64,000 nucleotides of DNA. It comes from Pelargonium tetragonum (taxonomy: Eukaryota > Streptophyta > Magnoliopsida > Geraniales > Geraniaceae). This document shows positions 52,195-63,134 of the stretch, piece after piece; position 1 is the first letter of the stretch; each line of letters opens with the position of its first letter. A model generated the notes under the pieces. That model saw only the letters and a list, made by a program, of their open reading frames with translations. It made no database searches and was not told where the DNA came from. The stretch is from NCBI GenBank assembly GCA_036897445.1, contig JAYMTL010000063.1:37584-101583 (forward strand), given 5' to 3'. Made by a program: the position numbers and the translations under genes.

Positions 52195-53982
52195 AATATC
52201 AAAACAGAAAGGCGCCTCTTTCTAGAATCCGGAATATAGAAAAAGAAACGTGTACAGGAATTCTAAAAGGCTTAACTGGGAAGTCTCTATTTTTCTTTAG
52301 ATAAGCAAGGGAGCCCCTACTCTTGATTTTGGGGTTTCCGATTGAAAATTTGGCAGCTGCAGCTAAGGTATTAAAGTATATAAGAGGTTTTTTTGAGAGT
52401 TTTGTACTAGGCGCTATATTAAGTACGAGTTTTTACTAATAAATCAGCTCCCTCTGCGCTCCTGTTAAGGCAAGAAATACAAGTACTTAAGCTAAAGGAA
52501 ACCTTGGTTTCTTCTTGTGAAAAAGCAGGGGAGTCCTTAAAAAGCCTAGGTTCCGCTTTAAAACCTTTACATTTTTAAAAGGGTATTGGCCCGTTAATTT
52601 AAATCTGTTTTAGCTACAGTCAGAGTGGGCATTTTTTTGGAATAGATTAGAAAAGAGTTAAAGTAATAAAAAAAGGTCTTCTTCCTTCCGATTTTCCGGT
52701 TACCGGATCTAAGAGATATAAAAGGAAAGAAGAGAGGGCCTTTCATGTACCCCAACTTAGGACCTGGTTAACCGTAACCCTTGGATTGCCGAAACTCACT
52801 TTAGAAATTGGATTCTTTCTCGTACGTTTCTTGGCTAACTTTTTTCTAAGGTAGCCTCTTTTTTTTGTTTCTGGCAGGTGGGCTTTACTCATGGATAAAC
52901 ACATTTTAAGAATAAGGGGAGTTCTAAGTGTTATTAACTAGGCCTGACATTATATCTCAAGATCGCAACAGGATGTAGATACGAAAATGAGATAGGTCGG
53001 TACAATATCTTTTCAAAATATCCAGAGAGGACTTGTAAGCACTTGTGCCAGAGGGAGAAGTTTCATAGCTCCGTATTTTATATAAAGTCAGAAGTAGTAA
53101 GAGTTTAATTTAAGAAGGTAGTAAGTCAATTCCCCTGGTTTTTGTATAGATTTTCTAGATTTGGGTTTAGGAAAGTAACAAGTTAAGGGGAATCTTATAA
53201 GCGGAAGTAGTACAAGCCTCGAGCCTTGCTGCTTTTCACAGGCTCCTAAAATCCGACAAAATCCTTAGTAGAGGTTCTTTCTAGAGAAATCCTTCTTTCC
53301 CTTTCATTTGCAATTACCTGTGTCTTGAGAATAGAACAAAACCCTCTATATTTATATAGTGATAGCTACAAAGAAGAATATATCTTAAACTAGTACTATC
53401 CTAGACGATAACTATATTCCTATAAAAAGAAAGTAATACCTACAGTTTAGAATTTTCAGAAAATAGGGCATAAAAAGGATTTTTAATTTAATAGATTTGA
53501 TTGTCCGCTTTTAAATAAGTTTTGATCTCTTTTCCTTTTTGGGTCACACACTAAAGCTTGTTCATTTTAAAAAGACTTCTAAATAAAAGAGCTAATATCC
53601 TGTAAAAAGGGTAGAGTCATAAAGGAATAGGACTAAAGAGAGACTTTGATATTCTAAGGGTAATCGCGATTTGAACCCGTGCGTATACCCTCAACTTAGT
53701 AATACCGTAACATTCGATGAATTGGTTAACATACACCCCAACCTACCAAAAAGCTACTCGGGTTTTTGTAAAATGAAGGTCTAATTTGAAGTTTATTCTA
53801 TACGATTCCTTTTGATTCTGCCATTTCTAAATAAAAAAGTGAGTCCTATTCCAACGGATTAAAATTTAGGCTAGCCAAGAAACTCCTATTCAATTGCGTT
53901 TTCGATTTGCAAGTGATTTCGGCTTATATCGGGACTCTAGCTTTGTATACTTTCTACTTAAAATAAGGTTTTGACTTCCCTG

Positions 53983-53996
53983 TTAACTTCGTTACC
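53983..53996 (-). repeat. dispersed 18-mer family, inverted core
   Basis: On the minus strand this reads GGTAACGAAGTTAA, identical to the core of the copies at 28910 and 56249. Confidence 0.7.
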
Positions 53997-54847
53997 TCCC
54001 TAAACCTGAAAAGAAGACTTCGACTCAAAATCCCTTTATTTAATTAACAAGGGGTTCTCTCTATCAAAGGTTGGTAGTAATATATATACTTATTCTTTTA
54101 GCTTAGCATACTCCTCTGGTACCCACCCACTTCCTATACAAAAACTAACCAGTCTTAGTACACCCTCAAATTAAGCAAACGGCCCTGAACTTTTTTTCGT
54201 GGAAGTTAGGCGGACCCTGTCCTTTAATTGGAAACGCGCTTTTTGACATTAGTTTGGCATCTAAAAAGAATAAAACGTTGTGTAGTACTTAAGAATTGCC
54301 GTAACGATAATGAGGGACCTGAATTAGAATCTTATGTAGGCTCTTTAAAAGTGGACGTAAATCTGTAAAAATGAAATCCACACAAGGAAATTAGCAGAGC
54401 TTGTCATTCTAAAGAGGAAATTTTTAATACAGTTTATAAACAAAGAGTACTAAGTTCCTTTTATTAATGAATTCGTAGTAATGTACAAAGTCAAAATAGA
54501 ATAGTGTAGGATAACATAGGTCAGAGTGCTTGTAATAGAGCGAGTTTTCGGAACTATAAAAGTCCTTAGGATATACTCTTTTTTACTAACCACAAATTCC
54601 GGATTCTACTAAGAGCCCCTACTGATACTGAGCTAGCAAATTTTTTTTATCTGAGTTGATAAAATCCTTAAAAGTAAAGTAGCTAACCAGTAGGAAGGTA
54701 TCACCCCAAAACTTTTAGGGTAGGGACATACAAAAAGGATTCCCGTTAGATTGATTAGAACAGAAACCCTTTTACAGGGATTCCCGATTTTCAAGTCCAT
54801 CTATTATTAAGACTTAAATCTCATAAAATTCCGGGTAAAAGATCTAG

Positions 54848-54873
54848 TTCTATGTTACAGGGTATAATAGCTC
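54848..54873 (+). pseudogene. chimera of two tRNA-like words
   Basis: TTCTATGTTACA, close to the start of the fragments at 2009 and 24920, is directly followed by GGGTATAATAGCTC, identical to 22055-22068. The two pieces are separate elsewhere, so this join indicates shuffling of tRNA-derived segments. Confidence 0.35.
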
Positions 54874-55772
54874 CTATACGGTACGAAGAAATCTCTCGTT
54901 TAGTTTTGTAAAGTGAAACGTCAATTAGTGGAACTTCCGGATTAATGAAAAGTAATGTGTATACGAAAAAAGGGTTCTCTCTTATTATTTAACTCAGTCT
55001 AGGTGCAATTTTCTTAGAGTTATTTATTCCCTTCTAAATTTAGTTATACCTAAAAAGCTTCTTCTATAACAAGGTCTCCTGCCGCTTAATACACGACTGT
55101 AGGAAGATGTGTAAAAAATAGAGTTCTTAGCTTACCGATATGGGACCCGTTCTCTAAAGGATTAGACCCCATTTCTTTAAAACCCCTTTCACCCGGCTTA
55201 CTAAAAAAAGTGTCCCCACGAGCTTCTATAGACTTACAACTACCCTAACTTGTGAATTTTTGTCCCTATTTAAAAAGGCGACCCCAGGTATTGCTTTTAG
55301 ATTTACATCTCTTTAATTTCTATTTTTATGGTTCCTTAATTTCAGAAGTAGGAGAGGACTAATAAGCTGTATTTTCCTTTTCGGCTTTATTAATATTAAG
55401 AAAAAGGGCTCCAATTCTTAAGGCGTTGTGTCTCTTAAACCCAATTGTGGTTACCCTGTTGTTATATGGCAGTTATCCCTAGTGTATGATAAAATAGAAT
55501 TTTTGAAAGATATTTATACCGCTAAAAAAAGCTTTACTGCTTTATCTTATCCGGTTGTGTTAGCCGCCATTATTTATTCCATAATAGAATCCTTAGCTTT
55601 AGTTAAGTTCTAGGTCAATATCTCGCAGGAGTTAAGGGGTAAAACACAGAAGAGAAAATTAAGAGTTTATATTATAAGTGAGTTTCTGTGTATTGGTATT
55701 GTAATGACTGAACCTCATTCTTAGTGGAATCTCTTTAGTTCTAATCCGCATATGGACCGTATAAAGAGAATT

Positions 55773-55783
55773 CCCCCGGGGGG
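55773..55783. repeat. C5G6 palindrome
   Basis: Five C followed directly by six G form a pure G+C dyad in A+T-rich DNA. Function unknown. Confidence 0.7.
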
Positions 55784-55910
55784 TTGCTTAACTTACTTAT
55801 ACATTTTATTGAATTTACAGTGCCTTTTTGTTACTTAGGGGTATCCTACGCAGGTACTGCTAGTCCACAAGGATATAAAGTTGACTTTCGCGCGGGGTTG
55901 TAAGAGTATC

Positions 55911-55926
55911 TATATATTTATATATT
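55911..55926. repeat. 8-bp unit TATATATT, two tandem copies
   Basis: Exact abutting duplication, though of low complexity. Confidence 0.5.
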
Positions 55927-56248
55927 TTAGTATTTTAAAAAACCCTTTGCACTGCGTTAGCTTTGTTTCCCGTGCCTTCAATAATAACTTATAGACTCTC
56001 AAAAAGCAAAATTCTTAATTGACGTACAAAGCATATTCCATGGTTCCAAACCAAACGTACTAATTATAAATCCTGTTAAAAGGGCTTTGCCGAGACACTA
56101 GAATTTTTGGAAACTTTTGTTCCAGACTTTAGGTACTATAAACAAACAGGGTACAATGCCCACTCCTTTTGCAGTAACTACCCAAGCCTTAATTTTCTTA
56201 AAGAGATAGGATACCCCGCGTATTCAGATAGAATAGTAAATCACAGAG

Positions 56249-56266
56249 TAAGGTAACGAAGTTAAT
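56249..56266 (+). repeat. dispersed 18-mer, copy b
   Basis: Identical to 28910-28927; followed by AA and then unrelated sequence. Confidence 0.8.
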
Positions 56267-56290
56267 AAGTTAAATAAAAAAAAGGAAACC

Positions 56291-56320
56291 CTTTATATCA
56301 ACTGGTAGAGTGCCCGGTTA
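56291..56320 (+). pseudogene. D-arm-like tRNA fragment
   Basis: ATCAACTGGTAGAGTGCCCG closely resembles a tRNA D arm and the start of an anticodon stem, but the D stem is broken (TATC against GAGT). No T arm follows; instead GGTAACCGTA, a word also found at small-subunit rRNA 3' ends, lies at 56341-56350. It is read as a relic. Confidence 0.3.
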
Positions 56321-59300
56321 TGCCCTTTTTTCTAGCCTGCGGTAACCGTATGTATAACGCTTAGCAAAAGTATCCCGGGTCCCTTCTTGCCATTAATACA
56401 GGAGTTTTCCTATACTACCTGACTTCAAGGCCTTGTAAAAGTAATTTTGAGTAACCAATGGAGGTGAAATCCAAAGGATACTTTTCATTACACCTAATTC
56501 CAAAAAAGCTACCCAACAGTTTAAGTTCTATTTTTCTAAAAACCGAAGGACTTCGTTGTGTAGGAAAGGATAGGGAGACCCTCTTTGCCCTATACTAGTA
56601 AACTTTTAAGGCGGTCCAACTTTGGTAAAAAAACAAGAAGCTTCTCTTTGCTAGGGATACCCCTCCGTACTCAAATTATATACAAAACTGCTTTTGTATT
56701 CCACTCTCTTTCTTGACTGACTTAACTAAGGGGTCCCCCTACTAACTACTAAGGCCTAATTCGTAATATAGAAACTTTTCCTACTCAGTGCGGTTTCTAT
56801 CTGTAACAAAAAAGCAAGCTTGCTAGTATAAACTCGGAAACCTTTGCACTAAACACGAAATAAGAAAAAGGAGCGCTTCCCTAGGTTAGTTAAAGCACGA
56901 GAACTCCTTTTGTAAAGCTCTCTTAGCAAATATTGTGAATGAATTATAGAGAGGTATACTAAGCCCTAACTTCTGGAGAATTTGAGAGGCTTTTAGTCAA
57001 GGACAAAACATTTCATAAAGCTATAAGAGACTTTGGGTTCAAATCCAAGAACTTCCTATCTATATTTACTCTTATATATATAGCAGTCGAGGGAGCAAAC
57101 GAGTTTTTGGAAGAGCTTTCCTAAAAAGATAAGCGGTTCAGTCCATATATAAATTCTAGTTTTATACCTTATATCTTGAGTATAGCGTTTTGCGCTCTTA
57201 CTCGTGAACCTAAAACTCTCTTGTACAATTGAACAGGTATTCCTGGGCTTCCAAAAAATATGTTATATACCCTATCGCTAGGTTCTTAAAAAACCCTGGG
57301 ATTCTATACAACTTTAAAAAAACTCTTGAAAAAGAAACCTTAGTACTCAATCTTTTTGATTCTTTCTGTTCCTGAAACTTGCTAAGAGCAGCTCCGGGCT
57401 ATATCACAATGTGTCTCTTATCCTTAAAAGGAGCATAAAGTAAGTATTCCTCTTAGTATTCTAGAATGAGAGCTCCTTGTAGGTTAAAGTACTCGATGTT
57501 TGTTAGGCAGTTTCAAAGTAGTCCGTCATGGTACTTTTAGATATTAGCGTGCGTGTGTTATAAGAAGCTAGGTTGCACAGAAATAAAAGTCTTTTCTAAT
57601 CGTAAAGGAATAAAACTCTGTATTTCAAGTTCTTTAACTTTTTAGATCTATATCGACAGGGGAATCCTAGCCATTTTCTTAAAGAGTTCTAACACGGGTA
57701 TTCTAGTCACTTCTTTTGTCGAGGTAATTTCATTCTATATAGTGTATTGTAGAGCTCTTCAGTTCTAAAACGAGTGTAAACTCGGCTGGCTTGCCGCTCT
57801 TGATATATTCCGGGGTATTTACAAAAAAAAATTCAAGTTTCAAGGGAACCCTTTTTAGCTTAACCTGAAGTTAAAGCAGAGTAAAAGCGCCGGAGTATAA
57901 TAAAGACCCGTAGGAAAGTTCTAAATAGCGGGCTTTTGGGAGCAGTTTCTAGTCAGTTGCATGCGCCTCCAGAGTTCGAGTATAACTTTACAGTGAGCAA
58001 GAATTTCCTATTTGATAGTGCAGTTAATAAAGATTTAACGAGTAAGGTGCTGGTTTTCAAATGAGCAAAGCCTTTAAGCGGTTTTAGAGCTCCTCGGGTT
58101 TCTTGCATATAGTAAACTTAGAGATTAAAGTGTTTCCGATTAGTCTTTTTGTTATAGTTACTGGACAGGCTTGCGACATAGCGCTTTGTAGGGGATTTTC
58201 TTGTTATGAGCTATCTATGAAAGTGAATTTAGGATCTTATGAGGAGTCCTTAACAAGTTCATTTGCTAAAAAGGTCGGAAGTTTTATTTTATATTAAACT
58301 AAAGTATAAACCCTTTGGCATTTAGGGCTCTTCTTTATAATACCGTATACTCAAAATTTTGGGTTTTCTAATAAAGGGTAATCCCACTGGATTCTCTTGT
58401 TATAGTAGTAAGGGATAAGTAAAGCGGGGGCTAGTACTGTATGTATTCTGTGAAGTAGAGTGGCATCCAATTTTGGAAACGCCTATGCAAATCAATTGAA
58501 AAGCCTAGCTCTAAATAGTCCTTGTTTCAGAATTCACTAATTTTATTTTAAGGGTATTTCTGGTCAATACTTTTAGTGTTAACCTTGTTTAGTAGTTCAA
58601 ACGAATTCTAAGAAGGCGGAGGGTTAAACTGGAATTTTTGTGATTTACGGGTTTAAAATAGTGTGAATTTTTTCAGTCGAAGTATATTACATTCAGGAGC
58701 CCTCTTTATGAAATATATGAAAAGAGGTTAAACTAAGTATAGCTCAGAACTTAAGAAGTTCCCGTTTTCTGTAAAATTATACTTAATAGAAATTCCTTTT
58801 TAATTTAATAAAGGGAATCCCCTTGATACAGTTCAAATAGGTATTCTTTCTCAACCTCAGCCCAATTTCTTTTAGTCCATATAAAGTAAGCGGGCTTTTT
58901 GCACCGGGTTCTAATCTAGTTATAAAAGCGGGGCCTATTTGATTCCCGGGCTCCCTCTTTCTCTTTTGTCATGTTCGAGACTCGTCTTAGTAGTCAATTA
59001 GACATGGTATATACTTCATTCTTCTCAACTTGACTTTTTACTTAGATTACTTAGACATCTGGTTTTTAGGAAAGTGCAGTGTATATAACAAGGGATCCTT
59101 TATAAAAACGACAAAACCTAGGCTTACGGATGAGTGTAGCCTTCATTAGGGTCTGGATAACTTCTTAAGGGCCCCTCTTTAAGTTCCTAGTGAGCAGGGC
59201 TTCTGAATAAAGGAGCGCTTCTATTTATATAGAGATTGGGTGTAAAGGTAAGACATAAAAAGAGTTTTGATGCGAGTCCCTACAGTTTCAAAATAGGTGC

Positions 59301-59588
59301 TAAAGTAGTATAGGTAGGATTCCCCTTCCAGAATTCTCTATGACAGAGGATAAGAAAATATCTATAGTTCATTAAAGATGCAGCTCCTACTTTTCCTTTC
59401 TTTAAAGGAATCCCGGTTTTATCTACCACTCAACTAAAGCAAAAAAGCTCTTTAAAGGCATGTCAAGGCACACCCCTTATGAGATAACCTTGGGTCTATA
59501 GCAGTCCTTACCTTCTTCCTAAGAAAAGTCTATTTATTAATAAGGTTTTAGCTAAGTAACAAAAGTCTCATATAGTATAGTTACCCAC

Positions 59589-59603
59589 GGTAATGTAATT
59601 AAG
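59589..59603 (+). repeat. dispersed 15-mer, copy f
   Basis: Exact GGTAATGTAATTAAG in otherwise unremarkable sequence. Confidence 0.85.
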
Positions 59604-62600
59604 GCTCTCTGATTAAGCATTAAGCTAAGACTTCTAGGGTTTTGCACCCTTCCTGTACTTGAAAGTGTAGTAAGATACGCGAATATTGTAAACTTCTGTA
59701 GAGTTTTTATTAAACAACCTTCTTGGGGTTCTCTCTTAACTTAGACTGGGTAAGTCCACGAAGGCTTTTGAACCCCTGTGTAATTTATCGAACGCTGTAA
59801 TATAAGGTAGTTGAGGATTAAATAATGTACTTTTTTTAAGGAGTATTTCCCAAGACAAATATAAAAAGAAACTAGTAGTTATCCCTTTCCCTCGCGCTAG
59901 CTGACTGCTTTATATAAACCTTATTGCGGAGCCTGCCTGTGTTATGCTCAATAAAGAAACCCGGCCTGATTTTTATATGATAAGTAGCTCAATTACCACC
60001 CACAATGCCCTATAAAAAACTCGGATTAGAAAAAGAAAATTTATATAAAAACTCTGTATTCCCCGTTAAAGTACAAAAGTCAACCCCAAAAAATTTTAAG
60101 ATTCCCGTACCTGGGTTGGCTTTAATAGGAAGGTTTTGTAGGATAAACCCTTAGTATTTTACAGGGGAGAATTTTAACTGTAACTAGATTTGTCAAGTTC
60201 ATATAAAAATGCTTTTTTACACGAGTTGAAGTTTGTATATTCGCAGCCGAACCCCCTCTAAAGGGTATCTGGGCAGTAGTCTTTCCTTTATATAAATCCG
60301 AAAAGTGTAACGCATGGAAGTCAATTTATATAGCTCTCCCCTAAATATACATACCCTTAAGAGAATCCCCGGAATTTTATCATAGCAAAGGCTTATAAAA
60401 GTATAAAACTATTAAATGTTCCTGTTAATTAAAGAATAAGAAGCAGGGCTTTCAGCTAAAAAGATCCCGCATATCCAGGGAGAACTTATTTCGACTTGAG
60501 AACAAAAGGAAGACTTCCGTACTTTCCATAGGGGCTTTCTCACGGATTTGAACCTGAATTCTTTACGACTTTGACTCCCGATTTACCGGGTAATTTAGAA
60601 GACTGAATTTACATCGAAGTAAGTTATAAATAGAATTTATTAGAATCGAATCATGAAAACTTTAGCATAATATATAAGCGATTCTTGTGTGTGAAATTAT
60701 TTCGACGAGTGCCCCTTGATATATAACAAGAAAAGTTTGGGCGTAGGGGTTTTTCTTGTGAGTATCATATGAAATATTATCTAAAATCCCCTTTTTTCCT
60801 TGTAGAATGTGGTACTTGGAAGCACATCTCTTTTGAGATAGGACAAATTTTCCTATTCCCTGACAAAAAAATGACTCTGGCCGATGCCCCAAAAGGGACC
60901 CCCTTTACTGTGCGTTCTCTACTTGACAAAAAGCTACGAATCTTCCCTATATTCATTTAAGATTTTTTCTAAAGGACCACTTATCCATTCAATTCCAAAA
61001 CCTATAAATTTTGCATAAAAGTCCGAAGTTTTCTGACTTATAATCCAGCAAACTGACCTATAAATTTTCTAAAAAGCAACCCCAGCATGTCCTTTCCCTT
61101 TTTTCACCGCCTATCTATATTATATAATCTTCATAGGTTCCCAAAAAGCATTAACTCAATTACATATAGGATAGGAGCTTCAGTTATCTTATACTTTACG
61201 TAAATAGAAACTTGTTACAGCTTACTTTCTTTAAAATTTAAAATAGATAAAGGGTTAGATGACTGACTAGGCCTTTTCCAAAGGTAGGACTTGCCGGTTT
61301 CGGGTAATCTTGAAAATAGAAACCACTGTACTTTCGTTAGTTTTTAAAGAGTCCGGCACTTGGCTGCGCTAATAAGTGAGAGGGGCTTGCAGACTGCTAT
61401 TAAGTATTCGAACTGAGTTTGGGTTCCATAATATTTATAGAACTTAATAAAGTTATAGTATAAGAAAAAGTATGCCTTTTGGGCAGTTAAGTCTACTAGA
61501 TACAGGGTTCTCATCCTATGAGAACTCACTAAAAATAAAGGATGAGGAAAACCTATAAAAATTTATGTATAATAGTTAATTAAATGCATTATAGCGCACG
61601 TAAATGGCCGTAGCATTTTATTCTTAACAAGTCCTTTAGTCAAGCACTATCCCTGTTCTGTAAATTTAATATACCAGTAACCTGTCTTTCTATCTTCTTA
61701 GTAGAGTAGAAACCGGGCGGAGAGACCTTTTACCTTTTATTAATTACTATACTTTTTTTTAGGCTAAGAGATATCGCAGGATTAAAGGATCAAGATTTAA
61801 CATAAACGAAGACTTAATACGCACTATAAAAAAGGGGGAACCCCAACTAAAATGAAACCGAAGATAACTCTTTAGGCTGAAGCTGGAAATGCAATATAAG
61901 GTCTTGTTTTGGTAGTTTTTACTCAGAATAATAAACATTTTGGCGGTTATATTACTGCTGCTATTCATCAAATGGAATGCCCTAAGGAAATTTTATTCTA
62001 TAGAGGTCAAAAGGATAACTATACACAAAACTATGTTACCATAAACACAACTAAGCAATATCTATAATTCGGCCCGAAACTCAAGTACTCCAAGATTAAA
62101 GGGTGTCCTTTCTAACTAGAATTGCCACTAGTTACTTTGTCATTTGTATGTGTTCATCAAAAGGAATATTCAGCCGGGTGCGTACCCTACATTAATTAAG
62201 TAAGTCCTAGATAATAAGGATTTAACTCGTAATGGTATAGGCTCGGATCCTTTAGGGACTCCCTAGACGGATGCCTTTTTAAGGATTTCCTTAGGAATTA
62301 GTAAGGCAAAGTTAGAGGCAAAAGCTCCTTACGCCGGATTTTTTTCCTCCAAAAGCTTAAAAATTTTAAGTCCAAGAGTTTGGGCAATTCTACGTACAAT
62401 TAAGGGTTGAAGCTATACTTTTTGGGATACGGGGCAAGAGTCCTAACAAATTGGAAAGCTTTCTTTTAAAACAAAGTACTTTTGTCAAGTAATTAAGGTA
62501 GTAGAGTGCTCATAGGTCCTTAGAGGAGTATCTAGTTTCATTATAAGCCCCCGCATTTTGTCTTATTTTTTTAGCTATTTAGGTGCTCTAAGAGGGTCAT

Positions 62601-63118
62601 CCTTTACTCTTTTGCCAAGCGAAATTTAGAATTTTTACAACGATTTCCTCTTTCTTTTTTAGGGGATTATGCTTTTTACTACTCACTATAGGAACTGCGG
62701 GCCCTAAATTTATCCTGGGGCAATGCAATCTAGGCTTACCTAATCTAGAAGATCCTTGTTGAATCTTTCTTCGAAAATCCAGTAAAAACAGGGAGGATTC
62801 CTAGGGTTCTTTCAATTTAGAGCATATGTTTAAAACCTCTTTGTCAACATAAGAATTTGTGCCTACAAAGGATTTTTATTTACTAACCAACTTAATTCAG
62901 CAAGCTTAGGCTGCAATTTAAAGAGGAAGCTCTTGTCTCTTCCCTTTTCTATAAGTATAAGGTTAGCACTCTTACGCCGACTTTACTAGAAGTCTTAGTT
63001 TTTTACACACTCTAGGGATTCTGTACTCCCCTATTTAACCGGATATTTATATAAAAACCCCTTATCCTTATAAAGTTTTAGATAATAGCAGGGGTTGCTT
63101 TATATTTAGGGCCTTTCC

Positions 63119-63134
63119 TTTCTAATTTTCTAAT
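63119..63134. repeat. 8-bp unit TTTCTAAT, two exact tandem copies
   Basis: Exact abutting duplication. Confidence 0.6.

Noticed and set aside
56341-56350. GGTAACCGTA as a small-subunit rRNA 3' end
   Set aside because: No other rRNA motif (530 loop, decoding site, anti-Shine-Dalgarno tail) is found nearby or elsewhere in the window.
60769-60960. 63-codon plus-strand frame overlapped by a 76-codon minus-strand frame
   Set aside because: Two overlapping antisense frames of similar size indicate chance openness.
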